Source: an uncultured Pelagibacteraceae bacterium
Lineage (GTDB): Bacteria; Pseudomonadota; Alphaproteobacteria; Pelagibacterales; Pelagibacteraceae
Direction of reading: 5' to 3'
DNA: 64,000 nt
Assembly: GCA_902613855.1 (NCBI GenBank)
Contig: CACMIX010000004.1
Span: 1 to 64,000, forward strand
Position 1 is the stretch's first letter; each line of letters starts with the position of its first letter. The notes beneath the pieces are model-generated. The model was not told where the DNA came from, searched no databases, and saw only the letters and a program-made list of their open reading frames with translations. The translations under genes and the position numbers were made by a program. Shown here in pieces: positions 35,486 through 44,308 of this stretch.

Positions 35486-36246
35486 TAAATTAAGCTAAAT
35501 AAAATTAAAGCTATTATTATTCTATAAATTACAAAAGCATTCATAGAAAATTTATTTATATAAATTAAAAAAAATTTGACTGTCATAAAAGACAATAAAA
35601 AAGATGATATTATTGCAACAAATACCAAATAATTTAATTGAATAGGTTGATTTACAATATCTTTCAAACCTAAAAAGCTTGCTCCAATAAGTGCAGGAAT
35701 AGAAAGTAAAAAAGATATTTTACTAGAGTCTAATCTATTAAATTTTAAAATTCTAGCCGCTGTTATAGTAATACCTGCCCTACTTACACCTGGAACAAGA
35801 GATAAAATTTGAAAAAAACCAATAAAAAATATTGTTTGAATATTTAAGTTTGTTGAAATTTTCTTATCAAATCTATTTTTATCTGCGATGTATAAAACTA
35901 TTGCAAATACCAGAGTAGTCCATGCAATTAATTTTACATCTCTTAGTGCGTAAATAAAATTTGTAGAGTATAAAATATATCCAACAATTATTAATGGAAT
36001 AGAACCAAGAATAATTAAACTTAATAATCTTTTGTTATTTTTAACATCTAATAATTCTTCTCTAAAAAAATAAATTATTGCTAACAAAGATCCTAAATGA
36101 AGACTAATATCTATTAACAAAGAATTAGATTTAAACTCATACAAGCTTGAAACCAGAATTAAATGTGCTGATGAACTTACTGGCAAGAACTCCGATACAC
36201 CTTGAATTACTGAAAGAATTAATACTTCTATAATATTTTGAAACAT
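35482..36246 (-). CDS. uppP: Undecaprenyl-diphosphatase UppP (BacA)
   Basis: An integral membrane phosphatase of 254 residues that recycles undecaprenyl diphosphate to the lipid carrier used for peptidoglycan and surface glycans. The motifs GVSEFLPVSSSAHLIL (glutamate- and serine-rich active loop) and the second repeat PGVSRAGITITAARIL are clear. About eight helices. Slightly shorter than E. coli UppP (273). Single gene facing the EamA transporter. Confidence 0.94.
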   Translation of the reverse strand: MFQNIIEVLILSVIQGVSEFLPVSSSAHLILVSSLYEFKSNSLLIDISLHLGSLLAIIYFFREELLDVKNNKRLLSLIILGSIPLIIVGYILYSTNFIYALRDVKLIAWTTLVFAIVLYIADKNRFDKKISTNLNIQTIFFIGFFQILSLVPGVSRAGITITAARILKFNRLDSSKISFLLSIPALIGASFLGLKDIVNQPIQLNYLVFVAIISSFLLSFMTVKFFLIYINKFSMNAFVIYRIIIALILFSLIY

Positions 36247-36344
36247 CGCTTCTTCGTAGCTTATAAAATATCGATTTAAAACAATTCGATTTGATCATAT
36301 TAGGTATGCATTTATTAGAAAGTTGTTTAAATTTATGGAGAGTT

Positions 36345-36379
36345 ATAAAATAAAGGTCATAATTTATGACCTATTTTAT
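36345..36379 (+). promoter_or_regulatory. Long palindrome / hairpin upstream of gltD
   Basis: AGGTCATAATTTATGACCT at 36354-36372 is a perfect inverted repeat (9-base arms, single-base centre). Flanking ATAAAATA (36345-36352) and TATTTTAT (36372-36379) can extend the stem, with a two-base bulge. It lies 50-85 bases before the gltD ATG, in the 184-base gap after uppP. It could be an operator for the nitrogen-assimilation genes or a leader hairpin; no T tract follows, so it is a poor terminator. No named regulator site fits. Confidence 0.5.
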
Positions 36380-36430
36380 ACTTTATTTAATAAAATCAAG
36401 CTATAACTTGGCATAAATTATAAAATTATT

Positions 36431-37870
36431 ATGCCTGATAAAATGTTAAAATTTGTAAAAATAGGTCAACAAACACCACCTAAAAGGGAAGTTGGGTCTA
36501 GAAAACAAGATTTTAATGAGATCTACGACGAATATATAAATGAAAAAGCTAAAGAACAGTCTAGTAGATGCTCACAATGTGGAGTTCCTTTTTGTCAAGT
36601 TCATTGCCCTTTAAGCAACAATATACCTGATTGGCTAAAGCTTACTGCCGAAGGAAGACTTAAAGAAGCTTACGAGTTGTCTCAAAGTACAAATAATATG
36701 CCTGAAGTTTGTGGGAGAATATGTCCCCAAGACAGATTGTGTGAAGGAAATTGTGTCATTGAACAATCTGGTCATGGAACTGTAACTATTGGTTCTGTAG
36801 AAAAATATATTACTGATAATGCATGGGAACAAGGCTGGGTGAAACCAATTCAAGTTAAACAAGAAAAAAATCAAAGTGTAGGCATTATTGGAGCAGGTCC
36901 AGCAGGATTAGCAGCTGCAGAGCAATTAAGAAAAAGTGGATATAAAATCACTGTTTATGATCGATATGATCGAGCAGGTGGTTTGTTAATATATGGAATT
37001 CCAAATTTTAAATTAGAAAAAGAAATTGTTGAAAGAAGAACGAAACTTTTAAAAGATGGAGGAATAGAGTTTGTTCAAAATTTTGAGGTTGGTAAGGATG
37101 CAACTTTAGATCAATTACGTAAAAAGCACGATGCAATTTTGATTGCAACTGGAGTTTATAAAGCAAGAGAAATTGGGCTAAAGGGAAATGATTTAGATAA
37201 TATTTTTCCAGCCATGGATTTTTTAACTGCATCAAATAAAAAAGGTTTAGGAGATGAAGTTGAATTATTTGACAAAGGAATTTTAAATGCTGAAGGTAAA
37301 GATGTTGTTGTAATTGGAGGTGGTGATACCGCTATGGATTGTGTAAGGACCTCTATCAGACAAAAAGCAAAATCTGTAAAATGTTTATACAGAAGAGATA
37401 AAGAAAATATGCCTGGTTCAGCTAGAGAGGTAGCTAATGCTGAAGAAGAAGGAGTGCAATTTGTTTGGCTATCAAGTCCAAAAGAATTTAAAGGTACAAA
37501 TAAAATTGAAAAATTAGTTGTAGATCAAATCAAACTTGGTGATCCTGACGAAAGTGGAAGAAGGAAACCACAGGTTCAGGATGGTTCAAGTTATGAAATC
37601 AATGCAGATATGGTTATAAAGGCTTTGGGCTTTGATCCTGAAGATTTACCAAAAATGTTTGAAGCAAATGAGTTACAAGTAACAAAATGGGGAACAATTA
37701 AAGCTGATTTTGATACTATGGAGACCAATATTAAAGGTGTATTTGCTGCTGGCGATATAATTAGAGGTGCTTCTTTAGTAGTTTGGGCGATTAAAGATGG
37801 AAGAGATGCTGCAACATCAATTAAAAATTATTTAGAGAATAAGTCTTTAAAAGAAAGAAGAGTAGCTTAA
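36431..37870 (+). CDS. gltD: Glutamate synthase (NADPH) small subunit
   Basis: The 479-residue beta subunit passes electrons from NADPH through FAD to the Fe-S centres of the large subunit. The N-terminal Fe-S region has CSQCGVPFCQVHCPLSNNIP and CGRICPQDRLCEGNC; the FAD motif is GAGPAGLAAAEQLR; the NADPH motif is IGGGDTAMDCVRT; the second FAD contact is FAAGDIIRGASLVV. Its stop overlaps the gltB ATG by one base. A palindrome lies 60 bases upstream. Here gltD precedes gltB, the reverse of E. coli. Confidence 0.95.
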   Translation: MPDKMLKFVKIGQQTPPKREVGSRKQDFNEIYDEYINEKAKEQSSRCSQCGVPFCQVHCPLSNNIPDWLKLTAEGRLKEAYELSQSTNNMPEVCGRICPQDRLCEGNCVIEQSGHGTVTIGSVEKYITDNAWEQGWVKPIQVKQEKNQSVGIIGAGPAGLAAAEQLRKSGYKITVYDRYDRAGGLLIYGIPNFKLEKEIVERRTKLLKDGGIEFVQNFEVGKDATLDQLRKKHDAILIATGVYKAREIGLKGNDLDNIFPAMDFLTASNKKGLGDEVELFDKGILNAEGKDVVVIGGGDTAMDCVRTSIRQKAKSVKCLYRRDKENMPGSAREVANAEEEGVQFVWLSSPKEFKGTNKIEKLVVDQIKLGDPDESGRRKPQVQDGSSYEINADMVIKALGFDPEDLPKMFEANELQVTKWGTIKADFDTMETNIKGVFAAGDIIRGASLVVWAIKDGRDAATSIKNYLENKSLKERRVA

Positions 37871-40800
37871 TGAAAAACTACATTAAGAATAAAGAATTAT
37901 TAAAACAAAATCATGTGTACTCTGACGATATGGAGCATGATGCATGTGGAGTTGGAATTATTGCATCCACTGAAGGTAAAAAATCTCGTAAAGTTGTTGA
38001 GTACGGTATTGAAGCTCTAAAAGCTGTTTGGCACAGAGGTGCAGTAGATGCAGATGGAAAAACAGGAGATGGAGCAGGAATTCATGTTGAAATTCCAAAA
38101 GATTTTTTTATAGAAAAAATAGAAGTGACTGGTCATACCCATGATAACTCTGAAATAGGCGTAGGTATGATTTTTTTACCTAGAAATGATTACGAAGCTC
38201 AAGAAAGCTGCAAAACAATTGTGGAGAGTGAATTAACAAAAAATGGTTTTAGTATTTATGGTTGGAGACAAGTTCCAATTAATCCAAAAGTATTAGGTGA
38301 AAAGGCACTACAGACTATGCCTGAAATCATTCAGGTTTTGTTTAAATCGTATGATCCAGAACTTATAAATAAAGATTTAGAAAGAAAAATATATGAAACT
38401 AGAAGAAAAATAGAAAATGAGACATTTAAAAAATCCTTAAATCATTTTTACATTTGTTCATTAAGCTCTAAGTCAATTATTTACAAAGGTATGTTTTTAG
38501 CTGAGGCAATTTCAGATTTTTATTTAGATTTAAAAGATGAAAGATTTATTTCAAGATTTGCAATTTTTCATCAAAGATTTTCGACGAATACGGCTCCAAG
38601 TTGGAATTTAGCCCAACCATTTAGAGCAATCGCTCATAATGGTGAAATAAATACATTCAGAGGAAATAAAAATTGGATGAAAGTTCATGAACAAGAAATG
38701 AATAGCAATCTTTTTGAAAATATAGAAAATTTAAAACCAGTAATTCAACAAGGTACTTCAGATTCTGCTGCGCTAGATAACGTGTTTGAACTGCTCAATA
38801 TTTCTGGTCAGCCTGCACCTTTAGCTAAGTTAATGTTGGTTCCAGATGCTTGGTCTAAAAAAAACGATACTTTACCTAAAGATCACCAACAATTGTTTAA
38901 TTTTTTAAACAGTACAATGGAACCATGGGATGGTCCAGCAGCTATTGCAGGAACAGATAACGAATGGGTAATTGCTGCTAATGACAGAAATGGATTACGA
39001 CCATTAAGATATGCAATTACAAAAGATAAATTATTATTTGCAGGATCAGAGACTGGCATGATTGAACTCAATGAAAAAAGAATACTTTCTAAAGGTAGAT
39101 TAGGACCAGGAGAAATCATTGGTGTTAGAATAGAAAAAGGAAAAGTTTTTAAAAATAAGCAAATTAAAGATTATCTAGCAAAAGAGTACAAACATTTTAA
39201 TTCTCAAATTATTGACTTAGATGAAAAATTAACAATTTCTGACGAGAAAAATTCTTATTCTGGAGACGAATTAAGAAGAAGACAATATGCATTTGGAATT
39301 AGTCTAGAAGATTTAGAATTGATATTACATCCGATGGCAGAGGATGCCAAAGAAGCTATAGGGTCAATGGGGGATGACACTCCTCTGGCAGTATTATCAG
39401 ACAGATATAGACCCCTATATCATTTTTTTAGACAAAACTTCAGTCAAGTAACAAACCCTCCAATAGACTCTTTAAGAGAAAATAAAGTGATGAGTCTAAA
39501 AACAAGATTTGGAAATCTTGGAAATATCCTTAATTTTGACAATCTAACAAAGCAAAATATTTACGTTTTAAACAGTCCAATTTTATCAAATTCACAATTT
39601 GAGAAGTTCATCAATTTTTTTGGGAAAAATTCTTCTATAATTGATTGTACTTTCTCAGACAAAGAAAATTTGCGTGAGTCTATAAAAAGAATTCAAAAAG
39701 ACGCAGAAATAGCAGTAAGACAAGGAGTTACACAATTAATTTTAAGTGACAAAGAGCTTTCAAACACGAAGCTTCCAATTCCGATGTTACTCGCAGTTGG
39801 TGCGATCAACTCATTTTTAATTGAAAAAAAATTGAGAGGGTATGTTTCTATCAACGTCCAGTCAGGAGAAGCAATAGATACTCACTCTTTTGCAACTTTA
39901 ATAGGAGTTGGTGCAACCACAGTAAATCCATATCTAGCTTTTGACAGCTTATATCAAAGGCATGAAAAGAAATTGTTTGGAAAATTTAGTTTTGATGAAT
40001 GTGTTGAAAGATATATCAAGTCGGTAAATGCAGGACTTCTAAAGATAATGTCTAAGATGGGAATTTCTGTTTTAAGTTCTTATAGAGGAGGATGTAATTT
40101 TGAGACGGTTGGTTTAAGTAGAACAATTGTTGCAGACTATTTTCCTGGAGTAATATCAAAAATTTCAGGCATAGGACTAACAGGAATTGAAAAAAAAATT
40201 AGAGAAATACACAAAGAAGCTTTTGAAAGCAGTGATACAATTCTCCCTATAGGTGGAATTTATAGATATAGAAAAAATGGAGAGACTCATCAGTATCAAG
40301 GAAAATTAATTCATTTACTTCAAAGCGCTGTAGGTTCTAATTCTTATGATGCTTACAAAAGGTATGCAGAGGGTATTTATAATCTACCACCAATAAATTT
40401 AAGAGATTTAATTGATTTTAGAACAAAAAAATTAAAAGGATCAATTGATATTTCTGAAGTGGAGCCTCTAGCAAATATATTAAAAAGATTTGGAAGTGGA
40501 AGCATGTCACATGGTGCCTTGTCAAAAGAAGCTCATGAAACATTAGCTACTGGAATGAATAGAATTAAAGGTGCCTCTTGCAGCGGAGAAGGAGGAGAGG
40601 ATGAAAAAAGATTTAAGGTATTGGAAAATGGAGATAGCGCAAATTCTAGAGTAAAACAGATAGCCTCTGCAAGATTTGGAGTAACAGTTAACTACTTAAA
40701 TAATTGTAACGAAATTGAAATTAAAATTGCACAAGGTGCAAAACCAGGAGAAGGCGGCCAGCTTCCAGGATTTAAAATTACGAACGAAATTGCAAGACTT

Positions 40801-42372
40801 AGACATTCTACACCAGGAGTAACATTAATCTCTCCTCCACCTCATCACGATATTTATTCAATAGAAGATCTTGCGCAATTAATTTATGATTTAAAACAAA
40901 TCAATCCTAAAGCAAGAATAGGAGTAAAACTAGTTGCTTCTTCTGGTGTTGGAACAATTGCAGCTGGTGTTGCCAAAGCTAAAGCTGATATAATTTTGAT
41001 ATCAGGACATAATGGTGGAACTGGAGCAACACCTCAAACTAGTGTTAAGTATGTTGGAATACCATGGGAAATGGGTTTGACTGAAGCCAATCAAGTTTTA
41101 ACTTTAAATAACCTTAGACACAAAGTTACTTTGAGAACTGATGGAGGAATTAAAACTGGAAGAGATGTTGTTATTGCAGCCATGATGGGAGCTGAAGAGT
41201 ATGGTGTTGCTACTACAGCTTTGGTGGCAATGGGCTGCATTATGGTAAGACAATGTCATTCGAATACCTGTCCAGTAGGTGTTTGTACCCAAGATGAAAA
41301 ATTGAGAGAAAAATTTTCTGGTACACCAGAAAAGATTGTCAATCTTTTCACATTCATTGGAACTGAAGTAAGAGAAATATTAGCAAAACTAGGATTTAAA
41401 TCTTTAAATGATATAATTGGTAGAACCGATTTATTAAGACAGGTTAGTAAAGGATCTCCAAATTTAGACGATTTAGATTTAAATCCACTATTTGTTCAAG
41501 CTGATACTGGAAATAACAAAAGGTATTGTGATATTCCAGAAATAAATAGTGTTCCAGATACTTTGGATCAAAAGATTTGGCCTGAAATAGAAAAGTCTTT
41601 AGATAGTTCAGAAAAAATTGAAAAGATTTATCAAATACAAAATACACATAGAGCTGTTGGAACAAGAATCTCTCATCATCTCTACAAAAAATATGGATAT
41701 GAAAAACTTAATGACGATTTTTTAATTTTAAATTTTAAAGGATCTGCTGGACAATCTTTTGGAGCATTTTCTTCTAAAGGGTTAAAATTAGTTCTTAAGG
41801 GAGATGCTAACGACTATGTTGGGAAAGGTTTGTCAGGTGCAACAATTTCAATTAAATTGCCAGAGGAAAGTAATTTAGTTTCTAATGAAAATACAATTTT
41901 AGGAAATACAGTTCTTTATGGTGCTACTTCGGGTAAACTTTTTGCAGCAGGTCAAGCAGGAGAAAGATTTGCTGTAAGAAATTCTGGAGCTACAACAGTG
42001 ATCGAGGGATGTGATTCAAATGGTTGCGAATATATGACTGGTGGAATGGTAGTAATTTTAGGAGAGGTAGGAGATAATTTTGCAGCAGGAATGACAGGTG
42101 GTATGGCTTTTATTTACGATAAATCGCATCAATTTACAAAAAAAGTAAATCCTGAGTCAGTTGTTTGGCAAACTGTAGAAACAGATTATTGGAAAGAAAT
42201 TTTAAAGAATTTAATATCTGAACATTCTAGGGAAACGGGATCTGAATTTTCAAGAAATATAATTAAAAATTATGACGAGGAGTTAATTAATTTTATTCAA
42301 GTTTGTCCTAAAGAAATGTTAGATAAACTAGACAACCCAATAACTCTTAAAGGCATTAAAAAAGTTAGTTAG
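37870..42372 (+). CDS. gltB: Glutamate synthase (NADPH) large subunit
   Basis: A 1500-residue flavo-Fe-S enzyme making two glutamates from glutamine and 2-oxoglutarate. The class II glutaminase nucleophile is C26 in EHDACGVGII, which is exposed after removal of a 25-residue propeptide. The FMN/synthase domain has ISGHNGGTGATPQTSVK, the 3Fe-4S cluster CIMVRQCHSNTCPVGVC, and the C-terminal GXGXG-repeat beta-helix domain. The length fits the family. It forms an operon with gltD and is the main ammonia assimilation route with glutamine synthetase, which is not in this window. Confidence 0.97.
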   Translation: MKNYIKNKELLKQNHVYSDDMEHDACGVGIIASTEGKKSRKVVEYGIEALKAVWHRGAVDADGKTGDGAGIHVEIPKDFFIEKIEVTGHTHDNSEIGVGMIFLPRNDYEAQESCKTIVESELTKNGFSIYGWRQVPINPKVLGEKALQTMPEIIQVLFKSYDPELINKDLERKIYETRRKIENETFKKSLNHFYICSLSSKSIIYKGMFLAEAISDFYLDLKDERFISRFAIFHQRFSTNTAPSWNLAQPFRAIAHNGEINTFRGNKNWMKVHEQEMNSNLFENIENLKPVIQQGTSDSAALDNVFELLNISGQPAPLAKLMLVPDAWSKKNDTLPKDHQQLFNFLNSTMEPWDGPAAIAGTDNEWVIAANDRNGLRPLRYAITKDKLLFAGSETGMIELNEKRILSKGRLGPGEIIGVRIEKGKVFKNKQIKDYLAKEYKHFNSQIIDLDEKLTISDEKNSYSGDELRRRQYAFGISLEDLELILHPMAEDAKEAIGSMGDDTPLAVLSDRYRPLYHFFRQNFSQVTNPPIDSLRENKVMSLKTRFGNLGNILNFDNLTKQNIYVLNSPILSNSQFEKFINFFGKNSSIIDCTFSDKENLRESIKRIQKDAEIAVRQGVTQLILSDKELSNTKLPIPMLLAVGAINSFLIEKKLRGYVSINVQSGEAIDTHSFATLIGVGATTVNPYLAFDSLYQRHEKKLFGKFSFDECVERYIKSVNAGLLKIMSKMGISVLSSYRGGCNFETVGLSRTIVADYFPGVISKISGIGLTGIEKKIREIHKEAFESSDTILPIGGIYRYRKNGETHQYQGKLIHLLQSAVGSNSYDAYKRYAEGIYNLPPINLRDLIDFRTKKLKGSIDISEVEPLANILKRFGSGSMSHGALSKEAHETLATGMNRIKGASCSGEGGEDEKRFKVLENGDSANSRVKQIASARFGVTVNYLNNCNEIEIKIAQGAKPGEGGQLPGFKITNEIARLRHSTPGVTLISPPPHHDIYSIEDLAQLIYDLKQINPKARIGVKLVASSGVGTIAAGVAKAKADIILISGHNGGTGATPQTSVKYVGIPWEMGLTEANQVLTLNNLRHKVTLRTDGGIKTGRDVVIAAMMGAEEYGVATTALVAMGCIMVRQCHSNTCPVGVCTQDEKLREKFSGTPEKIVNLFTFIGTEVREILAKLGFKSLNDIIGRTDLLRQVSKGSPNLDDLDLNPLFVQADTGNNKRYCDIPEINSVPDTLDQKIWPEIEKSLDSSEKIEKIYQIQNTHRAVGTRISHHLYKKYGYEKLNDDFLILNFKGSAGQSFGAFSSKGLKLVLKGDANDYVGKGLSGATISIKLPEESNLVSNENTILGNTVLYGATSGKLFAAGQAGERFAVRNSGATTVIEGCDSNGCEYMTGGMVVILGEVGDNFAAGMTGGMAFIYDKSHQFTKKVNPESVVWQTVETDYWKEILKNLISEHSRETGSEFSRNIIKNYDEELINFIQVCPKEMLDKLDNPITLKGIKKVS

Positions 42373-43112
42373 ATTAATAGTTTCAACTCTTTAAGTATTA
42401 TTTTTAGACCTTTCTTAGTAGATAAACTATGATCACCATTTTTGACTATATTTAACTTTTTTTTTGCATTTGGAAAAAGTTTTAAAACTTTTCTAGAATA
42501 AGAAACCTTAACAGCCTCATCTTTTTCTCCATGAACCATAGTAACTTTAATTTTTAAATTAATTTTTTTATTTAAAACTTTGTTTTTTCTTCCATCTTTA
42601 ATTAGTTGATATGTTATAGGATATTCATAATTTCCATGTTTTAAATTATAAATCCCTTTTGTAATTGTCTCTTTTTTCATTTTTTTGGAAAATTTTTTCC
42701 ACATAATATTTTCTAAAAATTCAGGAGCTGACCCAATACCCAAAAAACCAACAATTTGATTTTTAAAAATTTTAAATTGTTTTAAAGCAATCCAAGCACC
42801 CATACTTGAACCTATAAATATTATTTTGTGGTCTTTTGCATATTTTTTAACTAATTTTGAAGTTTCATCACTCCATTTTGAAATATTACCTTTTGTAAAT
42901 TTTCCTGAAGATTTACCGTGCCCAGAATATTCAAGTGCCAAGAAATTAATTTTTTTTTTTTTAGCAAAATTTAGTAATGTTTTAGGCTTCTCTCCTTCAA
43001 GATCTGACATAAATCCATGCAGAAAAACTATAGACAAACTATTTTTATAAATTTTAGAAATATATCTAATTTTCTTGGTTTTTGAGATCTTATGATATCT
43101 GAAATTTGCCAT
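42369..43112 (-). CDS. Alpha/beta hydrolase, prolyl-oligopeptidase-like
   Basis: A 247-residue hydrolase. FLHGFMSDLEG holds the oxyanion loop, SGHGKSSGKF follows, the nucleophile elbow is IGSSMGAWIAL, the acid is in VHGEKDEAVKV and the histidine in NGDHSLSTK. Many lysines reflect the low GC content. No signal peptide. Family resembles small serine esterases/palmitoyl thioesterase ABHD10 (mitochondrial), which fits the alphaproteobacterial origin, but that is only a suggestion. Convergent overlap of 4 bases with gltB. Confidence 0.8.
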   Translation of the reverse strand: MANFRYHKISKTKKIRYISKIYKNSLSIVFLHGFMSDLEGEKPKTLLNFAKKKKINFLALEYSGHGKSSGKFTKGNISKWSDETSKLVKKYAKDHKIIFIGSSMGAWIALKQFKIFKNQIVGFLGIGSAPEFLENIMWKKFSKKMKKETITKGIYNLKHGNYEYPITYQLIKDGRKNKVLNKKINLKIKVTMVHGEKDEAVKVSYSRKVLKLFPNAKKKLNIVKNGDHSLSTKKGLKIILKELKLLI

Positions 43113-43153
43113 TTCGTTTATATATTTAGTCTAATAATATATAAGTTTATCAG

Positions 43154-44308
43154 ATGGCAACTAATTTAAAAGTTTTACAAGTTATACCTAAATTAGGATA
43201 TGGAGGCGCAGAAACAGGCTGCTTTGATATAGCCCACTATTTGCCTGAAAATAATTGTGAGTCATTTATTGTAACTAGTGGTGGTGAATTACTAAAGTTT
43301 GTTGACAGAAAAAAGGTAAAAATTTTTAAGCTTCCTGTGCAGAGCAAAAATCCTTTATTAATTTTTATTAACTCAATTATTTTAATTGGAATTATTTTAT
43401 TAAATAATATTTCGATAGTTCATGCTCGAAGTCGAGCACCTGCGTGGTCCTGTTTGATAGCATCAAAAATAACTGGAAGAAAATTTGTGACAACTTTTCA
43501 TGGCACTTACAATTTTAAATCTAGTTTGAAAAAATTTTATAATTCAGTAATGGTAAGATCTGATTTAATTATTGCAGGATCAAATTTTATATTTTCTCAT
43601 ATTAAAGAAAATTATTCTATGTATTTAAATTATAAAAAAAAATTCTTAGTGATTTTTAGAGGTATTAATGTTGATTATTTTGACTCATCCACAACTCTTG
43701 AAAATGATGAAAAAAAATTATTAAAACAATGGGATATTGAGAAAGATAAAAAAATTATACTTTTGCCAGGTAGGCTAACTTCATGGAAAGGTCAGGAAGT
43801 ATTTATTGAAGCAGTCAATTTAATTAATATAGAACTTGGATATGAAGCATTTTATACTGTCATTCTTGGTAGTGACCAAGGTCGTGAACTCTATAAAAAA
43901 AAATTAATTAGACTCTCAGAACAATTTAGGATGTCAAAACAAATACGATTTATAGATCATTGTAAAAATATGGCTTTAGCTTACAAAGTTTCAGATATAA
44001 TAGTTTCAGCTTCAAATGAACCAGAGGCCTTTGGAAGAGTGTCAGTGGAAGCCCAATCTATGGGAAAACCTATAGTAGCTAGCAATATCGGTGGATCGAA
44101 TGAAACAGTCATTGATGAAAAGACAGGTTTTTTATTTGAGTCAAACAATGCCAAATCTTTAAGTAAACAAATTTTAAGAGTTCTTAATATGGATGAAACA
44201 TCTCTAAAAATGATGGGAATAGAGGCCAGAAAAAACGTTACTCAAAGATTTAATGTTGAAAAAATGTGTTTTTCTACTTATTCAGAGTATAAAAGACTAT
44301 TAAATTAA
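43154..44308 (+). CDS. GT4-family glycosyltransferase
   Basis: A 384-residue GT-B enzyme. The N-terminal acceptor domain starts LQVIPKLGYGGAETGCFDIA, the donor domain has LPGRLTSWKGQEVFIEA and the EPEAFGRVSVEAQSMGKPIVASNIGG motif with the E-x7-E nucleotide-sugar signature. One or two hydrophobic stretches (LLIFINSIILIGIILL) suggest membrane association. It ends directly at the thrS ATG. Alphaproteobacteria often have this gene in LPS core synthesis; acceptor and sugar are not known here. Confidence 0.87.
   Translation: MATNLKVLQVIPKLGYGGAETGCFDIAHYLPENNCESFIVTSGGELLKFVDRKKVKIFKLPVQSKNPLLIFINSIILIGIILLNNISIVHARSRAPAWSCLIASKITGRKFVTTFHGTYNFKSSLKKFYNSVMVRSDLIIAGSNFIFSHIKENYSMYLNYKKKFLVIFRGINVDYFDSSTTLENDEKKLLKQWDIEKDKKIILLPGRLTSWKGQEVFIEAVNLINIELGYEAFYTVILGSDQGRELYKKKLIRLSEQFRMSKQIRFIDHCKNMALAYKVSDIIVSASNEPEAFGRVSVEAQSMGKPIVASNIGGSNETVIDEKTGFLFESNNAKSLSKQILRVLNMDETSLKMMGIEARKNVTQRFNVEKMCFSTYSEYKRLLN

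Noticed and set aside
36335-36406. 23-codon open frame (MESYKIK...) as a gltD leader peptide
   Set aside because: It is created by the palindrome sequence, has no Shine-Dalgarno and no residue bias toward glutamate or glutamine.
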